Below are positions 55,617-64,000 of a stretch of 64,000 nucleotides of DNA, piece by piece. Source of the DNA: Bicyclus anynana. Taxonomy: Eukaryota; Arthropoda; Insecta; Lepidoptera; Nymphalidae. The notes under the pieces were generated by a model. That model saw only the letters and a list, made by a program, of their open reading frames with translations. It searched no databases and had not been told where the DNA came from. Each line of letters opens with the position of its first letter. Positions within the stretch are counted from its first letter, which is position 1. The stretch is from assembly GCF_947172395.1 (NCBI RefSeq), contig NC_069097.1, positions 16,352,142 through 16,416,141 on the forward strand. The letters run 5' to 3'. The translations under genes and the position numbers were made by a program.

Positions 55617-55830
55617 AGCAGAATGTATCCCGTCTATTTATTGTTAACGATCAATATGATGAAAAAAGGCAGTTAAAGGAGGGATTGACATCCACTAGGT
55701 TCTGAATTAATTCCCCGTCCCATTCCTTATGTTCAAACAAAACATAAAAAAAAACATATTCGACGGCCGACGGCGCCGGCGAGGAGTGATTGCAATGAAA
55801 CTGCGGCCGACGAGTTTGAACTATCGTATA
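55617..55830. other. Intergenic, downstream of the CUB/LDLa gene
   Basis: Just beyond the probable polyadenylation site of the minus-strand gene. Nothing else is recognised. Confidence 0.5.
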
Positions 55831-55836
55831 TTTATT
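55831..55836 (-). terminator. Probable poly(A) signal of CUB/LDLa gene
   Basis: AATAAA on the minus strand, about 256 bases after the second stop codon. It is the first canonical signal downstream of the last exon and gives a short 3' UTR. Confidence 0.55.
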
Positions 55837-55964
55837 TATATTTATATATATTAGCGATCCACAACAAAAGTCAAACGAGGGACGGGATTGTTCATCGAAA
55901 TTTCACAGAATATACACGTCACAGAAAACCATAACGACAAAACGAACACTCGAAGAGATCAGCG

Positions 55965-56006
55965 CGCGACCGTCGCGGCGCGGCGCACTGCGACGCGACG
56001 GTCGCG
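55965..56006 (-). promoter_or_regulatory. GC-rich stem in the 3' UTR
   Basis: CGCGACCGTCGCG (55965-55977) is perfectly complementary to 55994-56006 with a 16-base loop. It would form a very stable 13-bp hairpin in the 3' UTR of the CUB/LDLa mRNA, starting 86 bases after the second stop. Its role is unknown. Confidence 0.55.
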
Positions 56007-56091
56007 TGGCACACTGTACACGTATTTACACGACGGGATCGCTACTGGCCACTAGCGGTCCGTTGGCAGTGAGGGGTCAGCTGGCGCTCCG

Positions 56092-56148
56092 TCACACCGT
56101 GGTCTCGCGGTCCACGTGGATGTACTCGACGGAGCGCTCGCGGCGTCA
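56092..56148 (-). promoter_or_regulatory. Candidate readthrough stop and C-terminal extension
   Basis: The first stop is TGA followed by C, the leakiest tetranucleotide context known in insects. The same frame continues as RRERSVEYIHVDRETTV to a second TGA at 56092-56094. The 17-residue extension is protein-like (charged, with a Tyr) and ends in T-T-V, a class I PDZ-binding pattern. The tail upstream of the first stop has no such motif. The alternative is a CGA-to-TGA nonsense change or a base error in a CpG-rich exon. Confidence 0.55.
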
Positions 56149-58195
56149 GGACGCCACGGACGACGCGCACGACGCGCGCGACGCGTCGCACAGCAGCTCC
56201 TCCGTCAGCCGCCGGCCCGCCAGCGCGCCCAGCAGCCGCGCGTCGCGCCGCGCGCGCCGCCGCCGCAGCGCCAGCGCCAGCAGCAGCGCCAGCGCCAGCA
56301 GCGCGCCCGCCGCGCCCGCCGCGCCCGCCGCCGCCGGCGCGCCCAGCGCCGCCAGCAGCCGCGCGCCCGCGCCGCACGCGCCCGCCTCGTCCGCGCCGCC
56401 CGGGCAGTCGGCCCAGCCGTCGCACCACAGCGCGCCCGCCATGCACGCGCCCAGCGCCGCGCACGCGTGCGCGCAGCCCGCCGTGGCGTTGTCGCCGCCC
56501 GCGCGCCACACCTCCATCCACGCCAGCCGCGCCGCGCCCGCCTCGCGCGCCGCCCACACCACCAGCAGCGCCGCCTCGCCGCCCGCGCGCGCGCCCCACT
56601 CCGCGCTGAACAGGCGCACGGCGCGCGCGCCGCCCGGGCACACGGCCGCCAGCAGGCGCGCGCCGCCCGCCTCGTACACCAGCACGCGGTTGGGCGTGGC
56701 GCACGCGTCGCCGGCCGCCAGCCGCTCGCCCCACACGCGCAGGAACACGGAGCGGTTGCCGCGCGCGCGCAGCAGGAACGGCGCCTCGCCGCACTCGGAC
56801 GCCGCGTCCGCGCCGTACGGGAACCGCAGCTCCAGGCGCTGCCCCGGCGGCGCCAGGCGGCGGCGCGCGGCGCAGCGCGGCGGGCCCGGCGCGCGCTGCC
56901 ACTCGCCGCGGAAGTGCACGTGCCGGTGGTCCTCGCCCGCCGCCAGCGCCGCCGCCGCCAGCTCCAGCTCCAGCGCGCCGCCGCTCGCCGCCAGCGCCAG
57001 CGGCGCCGACGCGTTGTCGCAGATGCAGCCGAGCGGCACGCGGTGGCCGGGCCACGGCGCCTCCCACAGGCGCAGGTGCGGCGCGCGCGGCGCGTCGTCG
57101 GCCGCGTCGAGCGCGAGCGGCGCGTCGGCCGCGGCGCCGTCGGCCGCGTCGGCGTCGGGCACGCACTCCGGCCGGCCCGTGAGCGCGTCGACGCGCGTGG
57201 AGCAGCGCGGCGCGCGCCCGAAGGCCGCCGCCAGCAGGCGCAGCTCGACGCGCGCGCCCGGCGCCTGCACGCGGTACACGCAGCGCAGGCGCCGCGCGCC
57301 GCCGCGCCCGAACCACAGCGCGTTGCGCGGCGACGCGAAGGCGCCCGGCTCGGTGAGGCGGCGCGCGCACTCGGGCGGCTCGGCGCGCACTCGCGACTCG
57401 GCGATGGGCAGCGGCGCGCCCTCGAGCCGCGCGTCCACGAACTCGTAGTGCAGCGAGAAGGCGAGCGGGTGCGTGGCCGTGCCGGGGCGCGACGTGGCGG
57501 CCAGCGCCAGCAGCGGCGCCGCCGACACGTAGCCGTCGGGCGGCGCGCAGGGCCGCGGCGCGCGCGTGGCGTTGGCGAGCGCGGCGCGCGCGCACAGCGC
57601 CGGCGCGGCGTCGCAGTAGCGGCCCAGCAGCGGCGCCTCGCCCGCGCCGCCGCCGTCCCAGATGCGCAGCTCGACGGCGCAGGCGGCGGCGGCGGCGTCG
57701 CGGCGCGGCTCGGCCAGCGGGTAGTGCGTGAAGCTGGAGAAGTAGATCCACACGAGGTCGCCGGGGCGGCCGTGGAAGGTCCAGCTGCACGTGGTGTCGG
57801 GCGGCAGCGTGTGCTGCGGCGCGCGCAGGCGGCCGCGGCGGCCGCGCGGCGCCGCCTCGTCCTCGGAGGAGGAGGCCTTGACGTGGAACTCGCAGCGGCG
57901 CGCCTCGCGCGCGTAGTCCAGCGAGTCGGAGTCGGCGAACACGACGGCCACGTCCAGCTCGAAGCCGCGCAGCGGGGCGAGCGGCGCGGCGGCGCGCGGC
58001 GGCGCGCTGTAGGGCGACGAGTGGAAGGCCACCAGCATGTCGGGCCCGCGCGAGGTGACGGCGGGCAGCCAGTCGCCGCCGCAGAACTCGCCCAGCACGG
58101 GGTCGTCGGTGCTGGCGCCGTCGTAGAAGATGAGGCGGTCGCGCTCGCCCGTGCAGTCGCGCCACGCGCGGACGGCGCGCCCCGTCTTGTTGAGG
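56092..58195 (-). CDS. CUB/LDLa single-pass membrane protein, last exon
   Basis: Probably a cell-surface receptor-like protein. A pyrimidine-rich tract and CCGTCCGCAG give a 3' splice site at 58196; 682 codons run to the TGA at 56146-56148. The start of the exon is CUB-like (GERDRLIFYDG, VLGEFCGGDW, GPDMLVAFHSS). A second CUB-like unit follows (CSWTFHGRPGDLVWIYFSSF, ELRIWDG, LLGRYCD), then two weaker ones. An LDLa module with six Cys and a calcium-site pattern (WCDGWADCPGGADE) is at about 574-607. A transmembrane helix lies at about 613-643, then RRRRARR and a 39-residue tail. The exon is about 75% GC. The domain order recalls insect CUB/LDLa proteins such as Drosophila Culd; orthology is not established. 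The open frame continues upstream to 58353, but that part is antisense to a LINE relic, so I exclude it. Earlier exons lie outside the recognisable sequence. Confidence 0.85.
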
Positions 58196-58321
58196 CTGCG
58201 GACGGGACGACACGCGCAGTCAAAGAAAGAATGAAACAACATTAATTCACACAGCGGGCGATGGAACGAGTTGCGATCATAGAATCTCTGTGTGATCGAA
58301 TCAGCAATTAGGAGCTCAGCA

Positions 58322-58570
58322 GAAGAACCAAAGTCACCGACATAGCTCAACAAGTCGCGAAGCTAAAGTAGCAATGGGCGGGGCAATTAGATCGAAGAGC
58401 CGATGGACGTGAGGGTCCCAAGGTGCTGGAATGGTGACCCCGCACTAGAAAACGCAGTGTTGGTCGACAGATGGACTGACGACATCAAGCGAGTCGCAGG
58501 GATTCGCTGGATACAGTCGGCTCAGGATCGTGATGTTTGGAAGTGCCTACAAAAAGACTGTGCCTTCAGT
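58322..58570 (+). pseudogene. RTE-like LINE C-terminal relic in intron
   Basis: The plus strand reads VTDIAQQVAKLK, then (after a stop) QWAGQLDRR, GPKVLEW, VDRWTDDIKRVAGIRW and QSAQDRDVWKCLQK, the conserved tail of lepidopteran RTE-type RT proteins. Stops and frameshifts break it. It ends about 127 bases upstream of the CUB/LDLa acceptor site. Its antisense strand creates the false 5' extension of that gene's open frame. Confidence 0.75.
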
Positions 58571-58885
58571 GGTCGTCTATCGCCTGTTATGATGCGGATG
58601 GAGGATGATGAGCTACCTTATAGAATTAACATCAAATCAATGACAACCGCGTTTTATTTTCCAGCCCATCGTTAGCAAAAATCACAATGTCAACTGTGAA
58701 ACAATGTCACATGTGTTCGTCCATGCTGCAGGCCTAGCGCGGTTGCGACGGCGGGCGCGATTTTTCAAACATATGAAAAGGCCCAATGTGTCCACAGTGA
58801 CACAATGAGCCTTGACAGGCTTAGGCGGAAGGCTAGCGCGATTGATTTGAGCGAGTCAGGGGTATCAAACCAGTTCGGTAATACA

Positions 58886-59435
58886 ACCGACTTTAAAATC
58901 ATAAAAATGTGCCCTCTGATTGGTTTAAAGGCGGTACCAAGTTAATGCTGTGTTAATTAAAGCTTAAGTTAATTAATGTTTTTGAAAACTGACCTGAAAA
59001 TGTATCAAATTACATAATTTTCGGGCATATTTGTTTCGTTAAATATTTATCTAAACCTAAAATTATTTTTATAGTAACGTATAATATAACAAAAGTTCAC
59101 ATTAGTTTCGATGAATATGTTTATAATAATATGCAATCTGGTAGGCACAATACTGAAAACTAATTTACCACGTTAATTAAAGGTATCAAAAAATTTGGAG
59201 TATCAAAGTTTTCCGGATATCCTCAAGTAGAAGCTAACAAAAAGAAATATATTTAAGATCCTCTTACCTCATTTGATGTATCACTTGAAGTATTTGGATC
59301 ACAAGAATTGATATGTGTTGCAAACAATTGGATTAGTCCAGTACTTTCGGAGAAAACAGACAGACATTAAAATGTGCGCGAGTGATATTATAAGGGTTCC
59401 GTTTTTGTTCTACGTACGTTCGGAACCCTAAAAAC
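58886..59435 (+). mobile_element. Composite repeat: MITE arm plus GGAACCC end
   Basis: Begins ACCGACTTTAAAAT with GGTTTAAAGGCGGTACCAAG, the arm of the 3341/42713 MITE family. It ends with GGGTTCCGTTTTTG...CGGAACCCTAAAAA, an inverted end of the repeat seen at 39299. The middle is AT-rich filler. It is probably two adjacent or nested old insertions. Confidence 0.45.
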
Positions 59436-59452
59436 ACCAAATCTTTCTGTGT

Positions 59453-59671
59453 TTATTTATTTCTCATATTCAACACCTCCCATCGTAGGATCGGACTCTC
59501 TAGTAAAAACAACAAATCGTCGTCCATAGTTTGCAACACCTGATAATACATCGCGCCGCTACGCAGGTCGCGCGTCACTGTGGCCGCCCTCCGCGCCGCT
59601 GTCGCGCCCGCCCTAGGCTCTAGACACCGCGCAATAATCACATCAAAGGGATGTGTTGCACCGGATGACAT
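59453..59671 (-). CDS. Hypothetical 72-aa ORF
   Basis: No homolog is recognised. The ATG at 59671 has a good context (AAAAATG), and the frame ends in TAA at 59455-59453. AAATAAATAAACAC overlaps the stop, so a poly(A) signal is immediate. The C-terminal part (MDDDLLFLLESPILRWEVL) is acidic then hydrophobic and looks protein-like; the middle is Arg/Ala-rich from GC-rich DNA. It could be a short gene, a first exon or a relic of a transposon ORF. It lies within the presumed intron of the CUB/LDLa gene, on the same strand. Confidence 0.25.
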   Translation of the reverse strand: MSSGATHPFDVIIARCLEPRAGATAARRAATVTRDLRSGAMYYQVLQTMDDDLLFLLESPILRWEVLNMRNK

Positions 59672-60712
59672 TTTTTACCTATAATCTCAATTTTGATCAA
59701 TTAACATAAATATCGATCAATTAACTTAAACATCACGTGCTTGGCAAATTTTGTATATGTCCACTAACAAATGTCAAACTTAGTGAATTGGTCTGCGGTT
59801 GTCAAGTTAAAAAAAGTTGTTAATTATCCATATTCTGAATTTTTTAAAACTACTACTTGGCAATATGTTTATTGGTATATTTAATTTGACACAAACAACT
59901 TTCCATCCAGTACACAGATGGGTGAAGGTCGTCCAATATTGGGATCCTCTACTATTCGCTATTTCATAAGTCTAATTAAAGAAAATACAAATATTAGATA
60001 TTTAGAGCGCACGGAACACGAAGATGTCGCCGAAAAATGGAGTCTTATATTTTTTAATATTTTAAAACTGTTTAGAAAAACTAAAGAAATAAGATGGAGT
60101 ATTTTTTATTAATTATTAATTATTAATTATTATAGTAATTTACGTAATTGTTGTAAGTGTTAAATTTTGAAATACAAATTAAGACTCATTTTGGATCTTT
60201 CTTTATTTTGCGCTTTTTACTTGAAAATTTCCAGAAACCCTTCTAACTCTCAAATTTTTGATTAAGAAAGTGGCAAGAGTGGCAAGAGTGGCAAGAGTGG
60301 CAATTTGAATAATTTTTTATAAAATTGTATCGTGTGAAAAATCAAATGAGCTGGCTACAAGGATCTCAAATGTATTTTTTTTTAAATAAATAGTTTCCAA
60401 TTTATTCAAGAAAATATACTTCCCCCTCCCTTTTCTCGGAAAGTATTGTATATCTGAACTTCAAAAGTTTTCAACCAAGTTCACAGAGTCTATGCGAGTG
60501 AGTGTGGGTCGTGTGCGGGCATTGTCGCGATATGAAGCGACACGTCGTCTGTCGGCTCCGGCCGTCTGCACGCTGTCGCCGCGATCGTATTTGCACAATT
60601 TTGTAGTGTGTGACCCATTTCTCATTCTCAGTCTTATCCGTTGAACTGTCCAAGAAATGGGTCGATTCAGTGTGGCTAATGCCTCGAAGGTCCATCTACG
60701 AATATGATACGG
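59672..60712. other. Intronic spacer, short tandem repeats
   Basis: Contains a 7-base ATTAATT repeat at 60108-60133 and a GTGGCAAGA-type 10-base repeat, four units, at 60268-60304. No gene is recognised; the region is AT-rich. Confidence 0.5.
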
Positions 60713-61012
60713 AGAGCCGTGACAGCCCAGTGCCATATGACCTCTGCCTCTGATTTCGGAGGGTGTGGGTTCGAATCCGGTCCGCGGCATGCACCTCCAA
60801 CTTTTCAGTTGTGTGCATTTCCAGAAATTAAATATCTCGTGTCCCAAACGGAAACCATCACGAGGAAACCTGCATACCAGAGAAATTTCTGAATTCTCTG
60901 CGCGTGTGAAGTCTGCCAATCCGCATTGGGCCTGCGTGGTGGACTATTGGCCTAACCTCTCTCATTCTGAGAGAAGACTCAAGCTCAGCAGTGAGCCGAA
61001 TATGGGTTGATA
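60713..61012 (+). mobile_element. SINE family B, full-length copy
   Basis: The tRNA-like head GAGCCGTGACAGCCCAGTGC precedes the B box GGTTCGAATCC (60768-60778). The body contains ACCATCACGAGGAAACCTGC, TCTGCCAATCCGCATTGGGC and GTGGACTATTGGCCTAAC. The tail CAGTGAGCCGAATATGGGTT ends in TGAT. This is the reference copy for 2193-2400 and 26920-27188. Pol III transcription and LINE-driven mobility are established for such elements. Confidence 0.85.
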
Positions 61013-61466
61013 TTGAATGCATCCAGCTATTTTTTAAATTTAGACTCTTGTTCAAATGGTTTAAAATTGTTTTGTGGCCAATCTTTAGTTCTTAGACGAT
61101 GCTACAATTAATAATAAGCCGGTCTATCTTCTATCTCTGTGATCGTATCGATATTTTTACCGTGACCGATGTACATCTTTAACCCGTCTAAAATGGTCGC
61201 ACGGATTACATAATATGTAGTCCACCCATACAAATGAAATGGAACGGTTAGCCTTAACTTATTGCACAGTCGCAGGAGCCCCGCGAAGTGCGATGATCAC
61301 ATAACTATGTGTTCCGCGCGACCACTCACCCGACTGCAACACGTTTTTTGCTCGTAAATCTTGTACTCGTATGAATTTAATATTCTTTACTTTCCAAATT
61401 ATTTATTTTCTCATATCTTCCAAACCAATGATATTAAATACTGTTTAATGCGTAACTAGCGCATGA
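61013..61466. other. Intronic spacer, no gene seen
   Basis: No coding or repeat features recognised. Confidence 0.5.
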
Positions 61467-61683
61467 ATAATGGGCCCATGAAAATAAAAAACGCGGTACA
61501 AGAGGAGCCCCACGAATCCACATGACGCAACACAAAACCGCCGCGTTTCGGGGTTCTTTCAAATTTTCGGCCAGTAGAATATGGAACGATCTTCCTCCGC
61601 CGGTACGTATGCTCAAATCTATGGTTGCGTTCAAAAATATAGTAAAAAAACATTTGTTAGCAAAACAAAAAAACCTACAATGA
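61467..61683 (+). pseudogene. Non-LTR RT extreme C-terminus
   Basis: The frame TRGAPRIHMTQHKTAAFRGS then FKFSASRIWNDLPPPVRML and FKNIVKKHLLAKQKN ends at a TGA near 61681. The 'ASRIWNDLPP...FK..VKKHLL' pattern is the usual C-terminus of Jockey/CR1-type RT proteins. Upstream of about 61455 the frame is closed by stops, so the copy is 5'-truncated. Confidence 0.75.
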
Positions 61684-61960
61684 AGGTCGAAACAAACATT
61701 TTTTTTTTTAAATGGAGCTAGGGAAATATGGGGATTTTATATTGCTTATTTTGGTACTATTTGTTATCTTTGTTTTTTGTCATGTTATTCTATTTTATAA
61801 GTGACTTATTAGTTGTGTCTTTTATATTGCATTAGTTTTTTTTTTTATCTCCCTTTTTAATTTTTTTTTTTGTTTACTTAATTTGTATCTGTTTTTTTTT
61901 CTCAGTTGTATGTACTCAGCTAAATAAAGAATTTTATTATTATTATTATTATTAATAATA
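61684..61960 (+). mobile_element. LINE 3' UTR with (TTA)n tail
   Basis: T-rich 3' UTR ending GCTAAATAAAGAATTTTATT plus TATTATTATTATTATTAATA. The simple-repeat tail and AATAAA mark the 3' end of the element whose coding relic is 61467-61683. Confidence 0.7.
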
Positions 61961-62002
61961 ATGAGGCTCAAAGAAGGAAATTTATAGTCAACCCACTCAA
62001 TC

Positions 62003-64000
62003 TTTTTTATTTTTTTTTATTTGTATAGGGTACCAACAGGTTATGACAATTAAAATTGAGTTTTACAAAACATGGATTAGTCAAATTGTTGTGTCATATT
62101 ATACCACCCACCCACTTATAGGTAACCTCAACATGCGTAATTTAGTACTCGAATAGAGACATTAAAAAAATAATAAATAGGTTAATTAGACTAATTAGGG
62201 AAATAAACTGATTTAGGATTGCGTTTATAAATATAGATATGGATCTATCACACAATTACATTAGGAACAGAATTAAACTAAAATAAAATAAACATAAAAA
62301 CACAGTATAAACTTAAGATAAAAATAACAATTAAGAGGTATCCCTTTTGTACTGGGCTAAAAAATATTTTTCTAGTTTATTTTTGAAAATAGGCAATGTG
62401 TCACCAGCTATATCAATATTTACTTCCTTAGAAATAGTGTTATATGTGGAAATCATTCTATTTAATGGAACTGAAGCGCCTAAATTTGTTTTGGAGTAAC
62501 TAGTCCAAAAAGGCGTGAAATTTTGGACCCGACAATATGTCTTGGTATTCTGAAAGAAATTCTAGAAAGTAAAGTGGATGCATTTATGCTGAGCTGGAAC
62601 CTTTTTCTAGGTCATGCCACATATCGCAGGGTATTTAATATTCTAAGATAATTGTGATGCGTGGCATAACGGTAGCAATAAAGACATTTACTTTCTTTCT
62701 TTCTATCTACCAGTCCATTAAGCAATTTATATAAGAAACATAAATCTAACATCTTTCTATGATCTGAGAGAGCTAACAATTTGTAATGGTAAAATACTTA
62801 ACTTAGTTATAACTAATATTATTTCTGCTTTTAAGTAAGTTATCACAAATACTAAGATGGTTAGTAAATCGCTTTTGGATTCGTTCAATTCTCATAGTGT
62901 GTACGTTGTAATATGGATTCCATACAACTAAACCGTATTCTAAAATACTTCTCGTCAATGCATTAAATAACAAAATTTTAGTGCTGGGGTTCTTGAAATT
63001 TTTGCAACTGCGATTGATAAAACCAGTGATTTTTGAAGCATTTTTGCGTATGCTGTCTATATGCGGTGTAAAACTTAGTTCGTGGTCGATTGGAATACCT
63101 AAATCTCTAATCGAGTTTATGTCTTGAATAATATTATCGTCCATTTTGTATTGAAACTGAACCGAGTGTAGTTTTCTATGAAAAGAAACACAGTAAGTAA
63201 CATTTCTTATTATTCTATTAGTAAAACCAACTGTGGTTTGTGTTGCACTATGGTTAAGTTTAATTGAAATGTGTTTTTATAAATAAAATCATCAACCTAT
63301 CCAAGTCTTCCTGCAGAAGAATTGAATCGTTTTCTAAATTTATCGTTCAAAATGTTTTTAAATCATCCGCATAAAGTAGTACTTCGGAGTTAGAAAAGCA
63401 ATGAACAATATCGTTAATAACAATATTGAAAAGTATAGGACCTTGGAGCGAACCCTGAGGAACTCCTGATTGTGCTACGTAAGAAAAAGATGACTCAAAA
63501 CCTGCCACTACCAAATAAATGTTTTACCTTTACGATCAGGAGACTGTGATCTACTAGATCAAAAGCCTTGGAAAAGTCGATATAAATACTATCCACTTGC
63601 TTATTTAAGTCAACTTGGGATGATAAACTGTCAACGTAAGAACCTAGATTAGACTGTATTGATCTGTGTTTGTAAAATCCAAGTTGTTTGGTAGTTAAAA
63701 CAGATTTTATATGCCAATTAATATGAGGACAGATCAAGGACTCAAATACTTTGGATAAGATTGACAATTTGGAAATGGGCCGATACTTAGAGACATCCCG
63801 TTTATAACCTTCCTGGAAGACCGGTACAATAAGAGCAAATTTCCAGGCTGAATGGAAAATACCATCATCGATCTGATGAAAATAATAGAAATAGGCTCAG
63901 CTAAGTTTATGGCACAATTTTTTACAAATATAGGTGGTAATTGATCTGAACCAGCACCTTTGCTCACGTCTAAACTAGATAGTTTCTTTTTTACATCATC
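62003..64000 (-). pseudogene. Jockey-like LINE RT, decayed, runs off the window
   Basis: In minus-strand order: RT motif 1 (SKGAGSDQLPPIFVKN; about 63965), YRPISKLSILSKVFE, QLGFYKHRSIQSNL, motif A (DSIYIDFSKAFDLVDH; near 63590-63560), a G-PQGS-like block, the YADD box (rc of 63362-63373), and then the thumb (IRDLGIPIDHELSFTPHI; near 63110). A C-terminal stretch is riddled with stops, and an A-rich end lies near 62003-62020. Frameshifts separate the motifs, so it is inactive. The 5' part lies beyond the right edge. A short foreign insertion splits it at 63219-63290. Confidence 0.85.
63219..63290 (+). mobile_element. Tiny LINE 3'-end insertion within the RT relic
   Basis: AAACCAACTGTGGTTTGTG, TTGCACTATGGTTAAG and ATAAATAAAATC match the end of the 14132-14465 insertion. 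On either side, host RT coding resumes (LLQEDL side and CVSFHRKLHS side). It is an antisense insertion of about 70 bases, an extreme 5' truncation. Confidence 0.65.

Noticed and set aside
56006..58245. Very long open frames on the plus strand (480 and 709 codons) and other minus-strand frames (723, 672 codons) over the GC-rich exon
   Set aside because: They are shadows of the CUB/LDLa exon caused by extreme GC content. They consist mainly of Arg/Ala/Gly/Pro runs with no domains, whereas the chosen frame has CUB, LDLa and transmembrane features.
60461..60919. 152-codon minus-strand ORF
   Set aside because: It overlaps the antisense of the SINE B copy, so its 3' half is repeat-derived and no domain is visible.
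4308..61012. tRNA genes at the several GGTTCGATTCC/GGTTCGAATCC sites
   Set aside because: Most are heads of SINEs with recognisable bodies, and none forms a convincing cloverleaf with acceptor pairing by eye. The two without bodies are listed only as tRNA-like.

Overview
The window looks like a nuclear, repeat-rich, gene-poor stretch of an insect genome, most probably a moth or butterfly. The inference rests on interspersed repeats I recognise as typical of Lepidoptera: three tRNA-derived SINE families, short TC...CTAG Helitrons that begin with a CTACTAATATTATAAA-type end, foldback elements that begin AACCGACTT, 5'-truncated Jockey-like and RTE-like LINEs, and piggyBac elements in TTAA sites. 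I see no prokaryotic organisation, no rRNA and no convincing stand-alone tRNA gene.

Host coding content is very low. The one well-supported host gene is on the minus strand at 56092-58195: the very GC-rich last exon of a single-pass membrane protein with CUB-like regions, one LDLa module, a transmembrane helix and a short cytoplasmic tail. Its reading frame ends at a TGA followed by C. The same frame then continues for 17 codons to a second stop and ends in -ETTV, a class I PDZ ligand, so this is a candidate for programmed stop-codon readthrough. Everything right of 58196 is probably intron of this gene, and everything left of about 55830 is downstream of it. Two weaker host candidates are a 63-codon secreted-peptide-like ORF (19651-19842) and a 72-codon ORF (59453-59671).

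Mobile DNA dominates. At 9934-13303 there is an apparently complete piggyBac element: both TTAA duplications, inverted ends, four subterminal palindromes, and a two-exon transposase (757 codons when spliced) with its three catalytic Asp and a Cys-rich tail. At 41974-45104 there is a nested structure: an internally deleted piggyBac of another subfamily inside a foldback element, flanked by a larger repeat with matching ends. Non-LTR remnants lie at 4960-5845, 14132-14465, 17000-17066, 19141-19441, 23380-23660, 39960-40905, 55015-55558, 58322-58570, 61467-61960 and 62003-64000.

Three long minisatellites stand out: 35 bp (29676-31065, with higher-order structure), 38 bp (51976-52976, almost perfectly homogenised) and 30 bp (54621-55616, an open decapeptide frame split by a LINE insertion). 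Two adjacent precursor-like hairpins lie at 21850-21976. The rest is AT-rich spacer with scattered CpG-rich patches that may include regulatory DNA, which sequence alone cannot show.
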